Numbered from the stretch's first letter, positions 1 through 8,245 are shown. The stretch is 32,456 nt of DNA from Clostridia bacterium (GCA_017408535.1 JAFQUL010000154.1:1-32456); one strand, 5' to 3'. A program made the numbers and translations. Notes: generated from the sequence alone by a model not told the origin.

Positions 1-98
1 TACTTATCTGATAGTATAATTTCTTATTTAATCTCTATTAAGCTCCCGCCTCCTCAATTTGTAAATTTTAGAACATGATATACTACGAATGAGATAAG

Positions 99-138
99 AC
101 AAGCCTCCGACAAGAATTCGTTCTCATCGGAGGCTTGT
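99..138 (+). terminator. Rho-independent terminator of an upstream gene outside the window
   Basis: A 12-bp perfect stem (99-110 with 127-138) is followed by a T-rich tail. Inside it, AGAA-TTCG-TTCT forms a second 4-bp stem closed by a UUCG tetraloop, with a CA/CA internal loop between the two stems. The T tract lies on the plus-strand side, so it probably ends a plus-strand transcript entering from the left. It could also stop minus-strand transcripts of the XRE gene, but the minus-strand tail is less U-rich. No gene is visible in 1-197. Confidence 0.8.
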
Positions 139-197
139 TTTGTTTACATATTTATTTGATCATTTTGTTTTCACACTGTCCAATTGTTAAGTTTTAC

Positions 198-1322
198 CTA
201 CAGAATAGTTAGAGATTTCGCGTCAGATAGAATCGTAAACCAATGTTCTTCATTTCTAACGCTGTTAAACCATTCCCAACCTTTTTCTGCCTCCATAATG
301 CTTGCAAGGTTTGCAATACCGTTCTTGATGCCTTGAAGATGTGGAAGCTTTTCGCCGTTCGGTAATTGGATATGCCAATCGTTTTTTATAAGCTTGGTTT
401 CGCCAAAGAATAGCGGATTTCCTAAGTCAAGCAATGCACTATCGGGAAATTCTTGCCATCGTTTGCATAATTCAAGAGCTTTTTCTAAATATGAATAGCC
501 GTTTTCCTTATCTCCCAAGCCAAAATACGCGGCAGACAATCTAATGTACTGCATCGTATATTCAGGGATCCAACCGTTAGGAATCGTATTTTGAGTAATT
601 CCGATAAGAATGTTGAGATACATCGTATTCCACGCCACCGAATCTTCCGGCTTACCAATATAGCTTTTATGCTCACGCATTCTCCCAATCATCGCAGATG
701 TCCGTAGAAAGTTTCCCGCATTCCTCATCATCCAATATTTTTCTTCTTCGCCTAACAACTTATAACGTTTTTCATAGACTTCATATCTTCCTTCGTACCA
801 AAAGTTGGAATGTTTATTTAGCCACCCACCAATTTCTTCCTCATCGCAGATCATACACATAGCTTCTACAGCACTTTTGCGCAGAGTGCTGTCAGTACAA
901 TCCTTCAAAATTCTCTCACAAATGTCACCGCATAATTTTCTATATTCGTCCTCCATGTTTCCGTGATAGCGAGTGATTCTGTGCATAAGCGATGTTGCAA
1001 TATGCCAATTTCGAGGATATTTTTTATGATATTTAAGTGCTAAATCCAGTTGTTCATCGAGTGAAAGAGAATTTATAACATTAAAAAAGTTTTTTTGTAC
1101 ATCTTCCTTAGCACTTATTTCATCATTGCCTATCAACTCATCAACAGTTACCTCAAAAAAATTGGCAATGGTCGGAAGAAGTGTAATGTCGGGATATCCA
1201 TCTCCGCATTCCCATTTAGAAATCGATTGAGGCGATACCGTCAATGCTTGGGCTAAAGCATCTTGTGTCATTTCTTTGTTTTTGCGATATTTTTTTATTC
1301 TTTCTCCAATCAATAAATCCAT
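198..1322 (-). CDS. XRE-family helix-turn-helix transcriptional regulator
   Basis: This is a 374-residue protein with an N-terminal Cro/C1-type helix-turn-helix (about residues 6-62, including MTQDALAQAL and the recognition-helix region PQSISKWE) that should bind DNA as a dimer. The remaining 300 residues look mostly helical and may form a repeat-type or ligand-binding domain; no enzyme motif is visible. The ATG start is supported by AAAGGAG 6 nt upstream. A good minus-strand promoter and a dyad lie just upstream, suggesting that it represses itself. The gene is more AT-rich than the ribosomal genes further right, which could reflect later acquisition, but no mobile element is near. The target genes are unknown. 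Confidence 0.85.
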   Translation of the reverse strand: MDLLIGERIKKYRKNKEMTQDALAQALTVSPQSISKWECGDGYPDITLLPTIANFFEVTVDELIGNDEISAKEDVQKNFFNVINSLSLDEQLDLALKYHKKYPRNWHIATSLMHRITRYHGNMEDEYRKLCGDICERILKDCTDSTLRKSAVEAMCMICDEEEIGGWLNKHSNFWYEGRYEVYEKRYKLLGEEEKYWMMRNAGNFLRTSAMIGRMREHKSYIGKPEDSVAWNTMYLNILIGITQNTIPNGWIPEYTMQYIRLSAAYFGLGDKENGYSYLEKALELCKRWQEFPDSALLDLGNPLFFGETKLIKNDWHIQLPNGEKLPHLQGIKNGIANLASIMEAEKGWEWFNSVRNEEHWFTILSDAKSLTIL

Positions 1323-1361
1323 ACCTTACTCCTTTCTGTAAATGATTGTAATTAGCTTTAT

Positions 1362-1414
1362 ACGACGGGCCCTGTCGTTGTAATTATTTTATCACGACGA
1401 TAAATGTCAGTCAA
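1362..1414 (-). promoter_or_regulatory. Promoter and dyad operator of the XRE regulator
   Basis: Read on the minus strand, TTGACT (1414-1409) and TAAAAT (1391-1386) are separated by exactly 17 bp, a near-consensus sigma-A promoter. Downstream of the -10 lies ACGAC-N7-GTCGT (1362-1378), an inverted repeat flanked by further A/T symmetry. Another CGTCGT copy sits inside the spacer next to the -10. This layout suits autoregulation by the adjacent helix-turn-helix protein (inference). Confidence 0.65.
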
Positions 1415-1494
1415 TAACCGCATTTTTGTGTAATTTACCACTATCGGTTGTTTTTTACTCGTTTGAGTTGATATGTATGCAACAATCAACAATA

Positions 1495-1525
1495 AAAACG
1501 AGCCAATTTTTAGTTGGCTCGTTTT
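1495..1525 (-). terminator. Rho-independent terminator of typA
   Basis: A 12-bp perfect stem (1495-1506 with 1514-1525) encloses a 7-nt loop. On the minus strand the stem is followed by a run of U residues, and it lies about 75 nt past the typA stop codon, so it most likely ends the typA transcript. The stem is flanked by T residues on the plus strand too, so it may work in both directions. Confidence 0.85.
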
Positions 1526-1600
1526 CGATAATTTATGGGGTATTTAAAAACTGTCCTTGAGAACACGTTCCAAAAATGTCCGGGTTTTTATCCGTGCAAA

Positions 1601-3427
1601 TTATTTATTCTTAAGCTTGCTCTGTGCTTTAAGGCGGGAGGCGGTATCAAGGATACGCTTGCGGAGACGGAGAGACTTGGGGGTTACCTCCATCAGCTCG
1701 TCATCTGCAATAAACTCGATTGCTTCCTCAAGAGACATGATCTTCGGGGGCACGAGACGGAGAGCTTCATCCGCACCGGTAGAGCGGATGGCGGTAAGCT
1801 GCTTCTTTTTGCAGACGTTAACGGCAATGTCACCTACCTTGGGTGACTCACCTACTATCATACCCTCATAAACGGGGGTCTGAACGGGGATGAACATTAT
1901 TCCGCGCTCCTGGGTGTTAAAGAGACCGTAGGAGGTGGATTCGCCTGCCTCACTTGCGACAAGTGAGCCGGTGTATCTTATGGTTATCTCACCCTTGTGG
2001 GGCTGATATCCGTCGAATATAGAGTTCAGAATACCCTCACCGCGGGTGTCGGTGAGGAACTCGCTTCTGTAACCGAACAGACAACGTGCGGGGATGGAAT
2101 ACTCTATCTTCATTCTGTTGCCGTGAAGATTCATCTCAAGCAGGTCGCCCTTACGTGCGCCCAGCTTTTCTACTACCGCACCGACGTATTCCTCAGGCAC
2201 GTCGATTGTAACGCGCTCAATAGGCTCGCAGATAACGCCGTCTATCTCCTTGAGGAGGACCTTGGGAGTGCTGCAGCACAGCTCATAGCCCTCACGGCGC
2301 ATATTTTCGATAAGAATTGACAGGTGCATCTCACCTCTGCCGCAGACTCTGAAGCTGTCGGTGGTGTCGGTGTCCTCAACACGGAGAGAAACGTCCTTAA
2401 GGAGCTCCTTGTAGAGTCTGTCTCTGAGCTGACGGGAGGTAACAAATTTACCCTCACGTCCGGCAAAGGGGCTGTCATTTACCGAGAAGGTCATCTCCAT
2501 TGTGGGCTCACTGACCTTGACGAACTCAAGAGGCTCAATGCAGTCAAGAGCAGTTATGGTATCACCGATAGTGATATTCTCAGCACCTGAGAAGCAGACG
2601 ATATCGCCCATCTTCGCGCTTTCAACAGGGACACGGGTAAGACCGTCTATCTGGTATATGGAAACTATCTTTGTCTTTCTCGGCTGGTCGTCACGGTGGA
2701 AGTTGGAGATCATGACCTCCTGATTCTGTCTGATAGTACCGCGCTCGATACGGCCGATACCGATACGTCCTACGTAATCGTTATAGTCAATGGCGGATAC
2801 CAGAAGCTGAAGAGGGCCGTCCTCCTCACCCTCGGGGCAGGGAATGTAATCTATAATACTGTCGAAAAGCACGGTAAGGTCGCTGTCCTGAGCATCTGCA
2901 TTAAGAGAAGCGGTACCTGCACGGCCGGAGCAGAATATTACGGGGCTGTCAAGCTGTTCGTCAGTTGCATCAAGGTCGATAAGAAGCTCAAGCACCTCGT
3001 CTACGACCTCTGTGGGCCGTGCATCCGGCTTGTCTACCTTGTTTATTACCACTACGACTCTGTGGTTAAGCTCAAGCGCTCTCTGAAGCACAAAGCGGGT
3101 CTGGGGCATAGGACCCTCTGCCGCATCTACGAGCAGGAGTACACCGTTTACCATCTTCAGTATACGCTCTACCTCTCCGCCGAAGTCAGCGTGGCCGGGA
3201 GTGTCGATTATGTTGATCTTTGTGCCCTTATAGTGAACTGCGGTGTTTTTTGCAAGAATGGTGATGCCGCGCTCCTTCTCAAGAGCATTGCTGTCCATTG
3301 CACGTTCCTCGGTAACCTGGTTCTCTCTGTAAGCACCGCCCTGCTTTAGCATCTCGTCTACCAGGGTGGTCTTACCGTGGTCAACGTGGGCGATGATGGC
3401 AATATTTCTTAAATCTTCCCGTTTCAA
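1601..3427 (-). CDS. typA: Ribosome-binding translational GTPase TypA/BipA
   Basis: This 608-residue protein is a full-length TypA/BipA, an EF-G-like GTPase that binds the ribosome and helps 50S assembly and stress or low-temperature growth in the bacteria where it has been studied. The GTPase motifs are clear: AHVDHGKT (residues 13-20), DTPGH (75-79) and NKVD (129-132). EF-G-like beta-barrel and alpha/beta domains and the BipA-specific C-terminus follow, ending in a Lys-rich tail. The start codon is TTG, set by GAGGAG 8 nt upstream; no in-frame ATG precedes the conserved N-terminus. It is transcribed alone, divergently from the ArsR-type regulator, with its own promoter and terminator. Confidence 0.97.
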   Translation of the reverse strand: MKREDLRNIAIIAHVDHGKTTLVDEMLKQGGAYRENQVTEERAMDSNALEKERGITILAKNTAVHYKGTKINIIDTPGHADFGGEVERILKMVNGVLLLVDAAEGPMPQTRFVLQRALELNHRVVVVINKVDKPDARPTEVVDEVLELLIDLDATDEQLDSPVIFCSGRAGTASLNADAQDSDLTVLFDSIIDYIPCPEGEEDGPLQLLVSAIDYNDYVGRIGIGRIERGTIRQNQEVMISNFHRDDQPRKTKIVSIYQIDGLTRVPVESAKMGDIVCFSGAENITIGDTITALDCIEPLEFVKVSEPTMEMTFSVNDSPFAGREGKFVTSRQLRDRLYKELLKDVSLRVEDTDTTDSFRVCGRGEMHLSILIENMRREGYELCCSTPKVLLKEIDGVICEPIERVTIDVPEEYVGAVVEKLGARKGDLLEMNLHGNRMKIEYSIPARCLFGYRSEFLTDTRGEGILNSIFDGYQPHKGEITIRYTGSLVASEAGESTSYGLFNTQERGIMFIPVQTPVYEGMIVGESPKVGDIAVNVCKKKQLTAIRSTGADEALRLVPPKIMSLEEAIEFIADDELMEVTPKSLRLRKRILDTASRLKAQSKLKNK

Positions 3428-3462
3428 GTTTTTATCTCCTCAAATTAAAATCTCAATTCTAT

Positions 3463-3490
3463 ATTATATCACAAATTCTCGCAAAGTTAA
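3463..3490 (-). promoter_or_regulatory. Probable typA promoter
   Basis: On the minus strand a perfect TATAAT (3468-3463) has a TG two bases upstream-extended context (TGTGA before it). The best -35 is TTAACT (3490-3485) at a 16-bp spacing, a 4/6 match. It lies about 36 nt upstream of the typA TTG codon. Confidence 0.55.
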
Positions 3491-3582
3491 AGATGTTTTG
3501 AAAATAATTGTAAAAAAAGGAATATTCCACGATTTTTATAAAATAACACCCGGGAGAAAGAAAAATAATAGTAATATTTGCC

Positions 3583-3611
3583 TTGACTTGTATCTAATTG
3601 TGTGTTATAAT
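3583..3611 (+). promoter_or_regulatory. Promoter of the ArsR-type regulator and SDR gene
   Basis: TTGACT (3583-3588) and TATAAT (3606-3611) are spaced by 17 bp, with GTGT directly before the -10. The ATG at 3649 follows with a good SD (AGGAG at 3636-3640). A 10-bp palindrome GGAATATTCC (3519-3528) lies between this promoter and the divergent typA promoter and could be an operator (inference). Confidence 0.8.
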
Positions 3612-3648
3612 CTCATCAAAGAACCATTAAATAATAGGAGTAGCAAGT

Positions 3649-4734
3649 ATGAATATTATTTTTTCAAAAGAACCCAACGTAATATTTGAATGTGCCTATC
3701 TCACCTATAAGATCGTCAATCAGGAATCCTATAAGGACAAGAAATCTTACTACGCATCCAAGTATCAGGTAGATGCGGAGCTGCTTGAGAGCTGCTTCGG
3801 TACTCTCAGCAATATTTCAAAGGAAATCGTTTCCTCCGTCAAGACCAATATCAGAAGCGTTGAGGAGCTTTTCAAGAAGAACAGCCTCGGCTCCTGCCAC
3901 GCATTCTATCTCCTTCACGGTGCTATGATGACTCCCCACGCGGATATCTATGCGGCGGTTGAGAGCGTTAAGAATATTTCCAAGGCTGAGTTCTTCCTTA
4001 ACTTCTACTCTCTGCTCAGTATGCAGGACAGAAAGGCTAAGTTCGACCGTGAGGTAAAGAACTATAACGACCTTATCAACTTTATCTCCTCTATGACTAT
4101 TCCGGACGAGGAGAAGTGGGGGCTTTGCCGCTTCTATAATAATTTTGAGTTAAACAAGCAGCTTCTCTCTGAGTTTATGATGGCTATCGGTCAGGCGTAT
4201 TTTGATGCTTATGATTCTATGGATAGCCATATAGAGCATTATATCTCTACCATGGAGGCGGCTATCGCTGAGGGCGGCATCAAGTTTATCAACAGCAACT
4301 TCGGTCTTGCTCTCGGTGAGCAGATAAACAGCGTTACCGTTATTCCTACCGTTATCCTCGGCTCTGATATGAAGTATATGTATAACTTCACCGCAGACAC
4401 GGTGGACGACGCTCTTTTTGTGGGCGGCTACTACGAGCCTATCGGCAAGCTTACCGGCGACGGTGAGAAGCTCAGAGACCTTTGCGGCTCTCTCCGTACT
4501 CTCGGTGACGCCAGCAAGCTGAAGATACTGAAGATACTTTCCACCGGACCCAGATACGGACTTGAGCTTTCCAATATGCTCGGTATATCCACCGCTACCG
4601 TTTCTCATCACGTATCTCTTCTTGAGGAGTACGGCTTTATCGTTCTTGACAGAAAGCAGAACAGAGTATATTACTCCCTCAACCGTGAGAAAATAAACGA
4701 GCTTCTTGACGCTCTTCAAATCGAACTTTTGTAA
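3649..4734 (+). CDS. Large regulator with C-terminal ArsR-type winged helix
   Basis: This 361-residue protein has an ArsR/SmtB-like winged helix-turn-helix at its C-terminus (about residues 283-361), with LGDASKLKIL, the recognition-helix region STATVSHHVSLL and the wing RKQNRVYYSL. The first 280 residues are an alpha-rich region I do not recognise; they may sense a ligand or drive dimerisation. The usual ArsR metal site (ELCVC-type motif in the alpha-3 helix) is absent, so a metal effector is unlikely. It precedes an SDR dehydrogenase by 35 nt, probably in one transcript, so it may control sugar-acid or alcohol metabolism (inference). Codon choice is strongly biased toward AAG and GAG like the ribosomal genes, suggesting good expression. 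Confidence 0.8.
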   Translation: MNIIFSKEPNVIFECAYLTYKIVNQESYKDKKSYYASKYQVDAELLESCFGTLSNISKEIVSSVKTNIRSVEELFKKNSLGSCHAFYLLHGAMMTPHADIYAAVESVKNISKAEFFLNFYSLLSMQDRKAKFDREVKNYNDLINFISSMTIPDEEKWGLCRFYNNFELNKQLLSEFMMAIGQAYFDAYDSMDSHIEHYISTMEAAIAEGGIKFINSNFGLALGEQINSVTVIPTVILGSDMKYMYNFTADTVDDALFVGGYYEPIGKLTGDGEKLRDLCGSLRTLGDASKLKILKILSTGPRYGLELSNMLGISTATVSHHVSLLEEYGFIVLDRKQNRVYYSLNREKINELLDALQIELL

Positions 4735-4769
4735 TTTATAAAATATAATATACCAAGGAGATATAAAAA

Positions 4770-5630
4770 ATGAAACTTCCTTTCAAAATTGACCTTAACG
4801 GTAAAATAGCAGTAGTTACCGGTGGCGGCGGCGTTCTCTGTGCAGAGTTCGCACGTGCTCTCGGCGCATCCGGCGCAAAGGTTGCCGTTTGTGACCTTCG
4901 TTTTGAAGCCGCTGAAAAGGTAGCTAAAGAGATAAATGATGACGGCGGTATCGCTATTCCCGTTGCCGCTAACGTTCTTGACAAGGCAAGCCTTGAGGCT
5001 GCCCGTGACGAGATCCACGCTAAGCTTGGCGGTAACGTAGATATCCTTATCAACGGTGCAGGGGGTAATAACCCCAAGGGTACTACTACTCACGAGTATC
5101 TCACCAGAGAGGATCTTGAGAATGCCGCTGAGGGTGTAACCACCTTCTTTGACCTTGATCCCGCAGGTATCGAGTTCGTATTCAATCTTAACTTCCTCGG
5201 CACTCTTCTTCCCACTCAGGTGTTCGCACGTGAGATGGCGGACGGCAAGGATCCCGTTATTATCAATATCTCCAGCATGAACAGCTTCCGTCCTCTTACC
5301 AAGATCCCCGCTTACTCTGGTGCTAAGGCGGCTGTTTCTAACTTTACCATGTGGCTTGCGGTACATTTTGCTCCCGTTGGTATCAGAGTTAATGCTATCG
5401 CTCCCGGCTTCTTTGTAACCGATCAGAACCGCGCGCTTCTTATGAATGCTGACGGCTCTCTTACTCCCCGCTCTGAGAAGATACTGAACCATACTCCCAT
5501 GAACCGCTTCGGCGAGACGTACGATCTCCTCGGTACTCTCCTTTGGCTTACCGATCCCGGTGCATCCGGCTTTGTTAACGGTGTTGTTATCCCCGTTGAC
5601 GGTGGATTTGCAGCATATTCCGGAGTCTGA
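4770..5630 (+). CDS. SDR-family oxidoreductase, D-mannonate oxidoreductase-like
   Basis: This 286-residue protein is a classical short-chain dehydrogenase/reductase using NAD(P)H. The Rossmann motif is at residues 17-24 (TGGGGVLC), NGAG at 95-98, the catalytic Ser at 168/169 (NISSMNSF), and Tyr182-x3-Lys186 (YSGAK). The overall pattern, including TGGGG and the NNP segment after NGAGG, resembles SDR enzymes annotated as fructuronate/D-mannonate oxidoreductases, which work in hexuronate breakdown; no uxuA or uxaC neighbour is present, so the substrate is not fixed. The last position of the nucleotide-binding motif, usually Gly, is Cys24. The start has AAGGAG 9 nt upstream. It follows the ArsR-type gene and ends at a strong terminator. 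Confidence 0.85.
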   Translation: MKLPFKIDLNGKIAVVTGGGGVLCAEFARALGASGAKVAVCDLRFEAAEKVAKEINDDGGIAIPVAANVLDKASLEAARDEIHAKLGGNVDILINGAGGNNPKGTTTHEYLTREDLENAAEGVTTFFDLDPAGIEFVFNLNFLGTLLPTQVFAREMADGKDPVIINISSMNSFRPLTKIPAYSGAKAAVSNFTMWLAVHFAPVGIRVNAIAPGFFVTDQNRALLMNADGSLTPRSEKILNHTPMNRFGETYDLLGTLLWLTDPGASGFVNGVVIPVDGGFAAYSGV

Positions 5631-5650
5631 TAATACTTATAAGACCGTAG

Positions 5651-5682
5651 AAAAGGGATATTCCGCCTCGGATATCCCTTTT
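5651..5682 (+). terminator. Rho-independent terminator after the SDR gene
   Basis: An 11-bp perfect stem (AAAAGGGATAT at 5651-5661 with 5672-5682) is extended inward by CCG/CGG pairs and followed by T residues. It ends the ArsR-SDR transcript and insulates it from the next promoter at 5706. Confidence 0.85.
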
Positions 5683-5705
5683 TCAAATTTGTTTACAAAA
5701 TAACC

Positions 5706-5734
5706 TTGTAAAATTGCTTATATAATATTATAAT
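5706..5734 (+). promoter_or_regulatory. Promoter of the lipoprotein-cysteine desulfurase run
   Basis: TTGTAA (5706-5711) and TATAAT (5729-5734) are spaced by 17 bp in a very AT-rich stretch. The lipoprotein ATG at 5775 lies about 40 nt downstream. A second overlapping TATAAT-like hexamer is present, so the exact -10 is uncertain. Confidence 0.6.
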
Positions 5735-5774
5735 TTATAATAACACATTAAGTCACGAAAGGCAGAACCCGAAA

Positions 5775-6407
5775 ATGAAAAAACTTACGGCAATTTTTCT
5801 TGTGCTTCTTCTTTCTCTTTCCTTTGTCCTTACCGGATGCTCAAAGGGAAAGGATATAATAACCGATGACGGTGTTGCAGTTCCCGGCGGAATGCAGCTG
5901 ATATCCCCCTCTACCGTTGATTACTACCTCTTCGTTTCCGAGGACTGGAAGGCTGATATCTCCACCGGTGTAGTTACCGCTTACCGCAGTGATACCGATC
6001 CCACCAATATCTGTATGATGTCCTTTGGGCTTAAGGATATGACTATGACCTACTCCGAGTACTGGGATAGCTATGAGGATCAGTTCAAGGCTATCTACAA
6101 TAATTTTGAGATGGTTGAAGAGTCTGAGACTATCCTCGGCGGTAATACCGCAGGTAAATACGTTTATACCGCTACCTTCTTCGGCGGATCATCTGACACT
6201 ACTGGGGCTGAGTCAGAAGAAACTGAGACAGCTGATACAGCGGAAACAGATAAGACCTCCGGCGGTGTTGACTATAAGTTTATGACTATCGTTGTTGTAA
6301 AGAACGGCAGCGTTTATATTCTTACTTATACTGCACTTGCATCTGCATACGACAACAACGTCTCCGACTTTACCGAGGCTGTCAAGAACTTCCGCTTCAA
6401 GGACTGA
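5775..6407 (+). CDS. PsbP-like surface lipoprotein
   Basis: This is a 210-residue predicted lipoprotein. The signal peptide has a Lys-rich start, a hydrophobic core (residues 6-19) and the lipobox LTGC with Cys22, the expected lipidation site, placing it on the outer face of the membrane. The mature part has the strand pattern of small PsbP/Mog1-like domains (LISPSTVDYYLF, later KFMTIVVVKNGSVYILTYTA). An acidic Ser/Thr/Glu/Asp low-complexity insert (about residues 138-160) interrupts the domain. The function is unknown. The ATG has GAAAGG upstream at a long spacing. It lies 3 nt before the cysteine desulfurase gene, so the two are probably cotranscribed and translationally coupled. Confidence 0.7.
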   Translation: MKKLTAIFLVLLLSLSFVLTGCSKGKDIITDDGVAVPGGMQLISPSTVDYYLFVSEDWKADISTGVVTAYRSDTDPTNICMMSFGLKDMTMTYSEYWDSYEDQFKAIYNNFEMVEESETILGGNTAGKYVYTATFFGGSSDTTGAESEETETADTAETDKTSGGVDYKFMTIVVVKNGSVYILTYTALASAYDNNVSDFTEAVKNFRFKD

Positions 6408-6410
6408 CAA

Positions 6411-7583
6411 ATGGACAAGATTTATCTTGACAACAGCGCAACTACGCCTATATGTGCCGCTGCCCTTGACAGAATGACGGCGGTCTACCGTGAGGATTGG
6501 GGCAACCCCTCATCGGTACACGGTATGGGCGTTTCAGCCGGAAAGATACTGACAGAGGCAAAGAAGACTCTTATTTCCGCTCTCGGCGGCGTGCCGGGAA
6601 GGGGAGAGCTGATTTTTACCTCGGGCGGTACAGAAGCCGATAATATAGCCATCGTCGGTACAGCTCTTGCAAAGAGCCGTAACGCCGGGGGCAGAATAAT
6701 AATCTCTGACAGCGAACATGCGGCGGTTGACTTGGCTGCAGAGCATCTCCGCTCGCTTGGCTTTGACGTAGTCAGGATAGCTACACGCGGCGGTGTTCTT
6801 GACCTTGGCGGTCTTGAGAGTGCGCTCAGCACGAGAACCGTGCTGGTCAGCCTTATGTCGGTAAATAACGAGACCGGTGCGGTATACGATCTTTCCTCTG
6901 CGTTTTCCCTTGTTAAGCGGCTGTGCCCCGATGCATTGACACACACCGATGCTGTACAGGGCTTTCTGAAAACAAAGCAGAGCATACTCTCCTGTGGTGC
7001 TGATGCGGTGACCGTCAGCTCACATAAAATACACGGCCCTAAGGGAATGGGTGCACTGTATCTCTCTGCGGATACCGTGCGTGCAAAGAAGGTCTCTCCC
7101 ATAGTCCACGGCGGCGGTCAGTCAGGCGGACTTCGTTCCGGCACTGAGGACTTGCCGGGAATCGCCGGCTTTGCGGCGGCGGTCGAATACGGAGTTAACG
7201 GTCTCGATGAACATCTTGCTCAGATATCTTTGTGCAGGGCGCATCTTGAAGAGCGTCTAAGTGAGGATAATACACTTAACGAAATACAGATCAATAGGTC
7301 CGAGAGTGCTTTCGCTCCCCACATTATCAGTATTTCTCTGCCAAGAATACGCAGTGAGATAATGCTCAGATATCTCTCAGGAGAGGGAATATACGTCTCC
7401 AGCGGCTCTGCCTGCTCATCTCATTCTCCCGGTCCCAGCAAGACACTCCTTGCCTTTGGCCTTGACAGAAAGCGGGCGGATTCAACGATCAGAGTAAGTC
7501 TTTCACATCTTAATACTGTAGATGAGATGGACAGATTCTGCGACGTGCTTGCCGCAGGACTTAAAAAGATAGCAAGGGTATAA
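6411..7583 (+). CDS. Cysteine desulfurase, NifS/IscS family
   Basis: This 390-residue PLP enzyme of the class V aminotransferase fold removes sulfur from L-cysteine as a protein persulfide for Fe-S cluster, thiouridine or other thiocofactor synthesis. Lys206 in SSHKIHGPKG should bind PLP, His103 stacks on the ring, Asp180 and Gln183 (TDAVQ) contact the cofactor, and Cys335 in GSACSS is the likely persulfide-forming residue. No IscU/NifU scaffold or thiI gene is adjacent, so the sulfur acceptor is not known; calling it nifS or iscS would go beyond the evidence. The ATG lies 3 nt after the lipoprotein stop, with AAGGA inside the end of that gene, which suggests translational coupling. Confidence 0.93.
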   Translation: MDKIYLDNSATTPICAAALDRMTAVYREDWGNPSSVHGMGVSAGKILTEAKKTLISALGGVPGRGELIFTSGGTEADNIAIVGTALAKSRNAGGRIIISDSEHAAVDLAAEHLRSLGFDVVRIATRGGVLDLGGLESALSTRTVLVSLMSVNNETGAVYDLSSAFSLVKRLCPDALTHTDAVQGFLKTKQSILSCGADAVTVSSHKIHGPKGMGALYLSADTVRAKKVSPIVHGGGQSGGLRSGTEDLPGIAGFAAAVEYGVNGLDEHLAQISLCRAHLEERLSEDNTLNEIQINRSESAFAPHIISISLPRIRSEIMLRYLSGEGIYVSSGSACSSHSPGPSKTLLAFGLDRKRADSTIRVSLSHLNTVDEMDRFCDVLAAGLKKIARV

Positions 7584-7593
7584 TTACAATTTT

Positions 7594-7651
7594 GTTCGCA
7601 TAAGCGAACGCATTTGAATTTGCTGAAATTTGTGTGTCGCCGCATAGCGAC
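7594..7651 (+). repeat. Two tandem related hairpins between the desulfurase and HD genes
   Basis: GTTCGC-ATAA-GCGAAC (7594-7609) and GTCGC-CGCATA-GCGAC (7636-7651) are perfect short hairpins that share a CGCATA...GCGA core. Neither is followed by a U tract, so they do not look like terminators. They may be transcript processing or stabilising elements, or copies of a small dispersed palindromic repeat. The second ends 5 nt before the SD of the HD gene. Confidence 0.6.
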
Positions 7652-7666
7652 GAAATGGAGGTTAAT

Positions 7667-8245
7667 ATGAGTTTAAAGGAAAAATTTATTTATATCTATA
7701 AGGAAAACATCAAGCGCGAGGGAGCGGATAAGCTGCTTGACTATCTTACCTCCCCTGCGAGCGACTTCTTTACCGCTCCTGCCAGCACACGTTTCCACGG
7801 CTCTTACGAGGGAGGCTTAGTGGAGCACAGTATCAACGTATACGAGTGTCTCAGAGACTACCTTTCCCGTGAGAGAGTAAAAGAGGTATACGGACTTGAG
7901 TATTCAGACGAGAGCATTGCTATAGTTGCCCTTCTTCACGATCTTTGCAAGGTCAATGTGTATAAGACCTCTATGCGTAACGTGAAGGGTGAGGACGGTA
8001 TCTGGAGATCAGTTCCTTATTATGAGTTCTGTGACGATCTTCCTTACGGACACGGCGAAAAGTCTGTATACATCATCTCCGGCTATATGAAGCTCACCCG
8101 TGAGGAGGCCTTTGCAATACGCTATCATATGGGCTTCTCCGGTAACGATGACGTGAGAAACGTAGGCGATTCATTTGAAAAATTCCCGCTTTCCTTCGCT
8201 CTCGCTACCGCCGACTCGGAGGCATCCTTCTTTGTTGAAAAGTAA
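7667..8245 (+). CDS. HD-domain phosphohydrolase-like protein
   Basis: This 192-residue protein carries the HD-superfamily metal ligands: His54 (LVEHS), His91-Asp92 (LLHDLCKV), with further conserved His129 (YGHGEKS) and His154 (RYHMGF). Such proteins are metal-dependent phosphohydrolases acting on nucleotides, cyclic dinucleotides or RNA ends; the substrate is not evident here. The sequence resembles small stand-alone HD proteins of Clostridia and their phages. The ATG at 7667 is chosen because GGAGG lies 5 nt upstream; an in-frame GTG at 7634 would add 11 residues encoded by a hairpin and has no SD. The gene is 83 nt after the desulfurase and 14 nt before the zinc-ribbon gene. Confidence 0.8.
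   Translation: MSLKEKFIYIYKENIKREGADKLLDYLTSPASDFFTAPASTRFHGSYEGGLVEHSINVYECLRDYLSRERVKEVYGLEYSDESIAIVALLHDLCKVNVYKTSMRNVKGEDGIWRSVPYYEFCDDLPYGHGEKSVYIISGYMKLTREEAFAIRYHMGFSGNDDVRNVGDSFEKFPLSFALATADSEASFFVEK

Noticed and set aside
2696..3349. Plus-strand open frame opposite typA
   Set aside because: TypA motifs fill the minus strand here, and the plus-strand frame has no recognisable protein features or SD.
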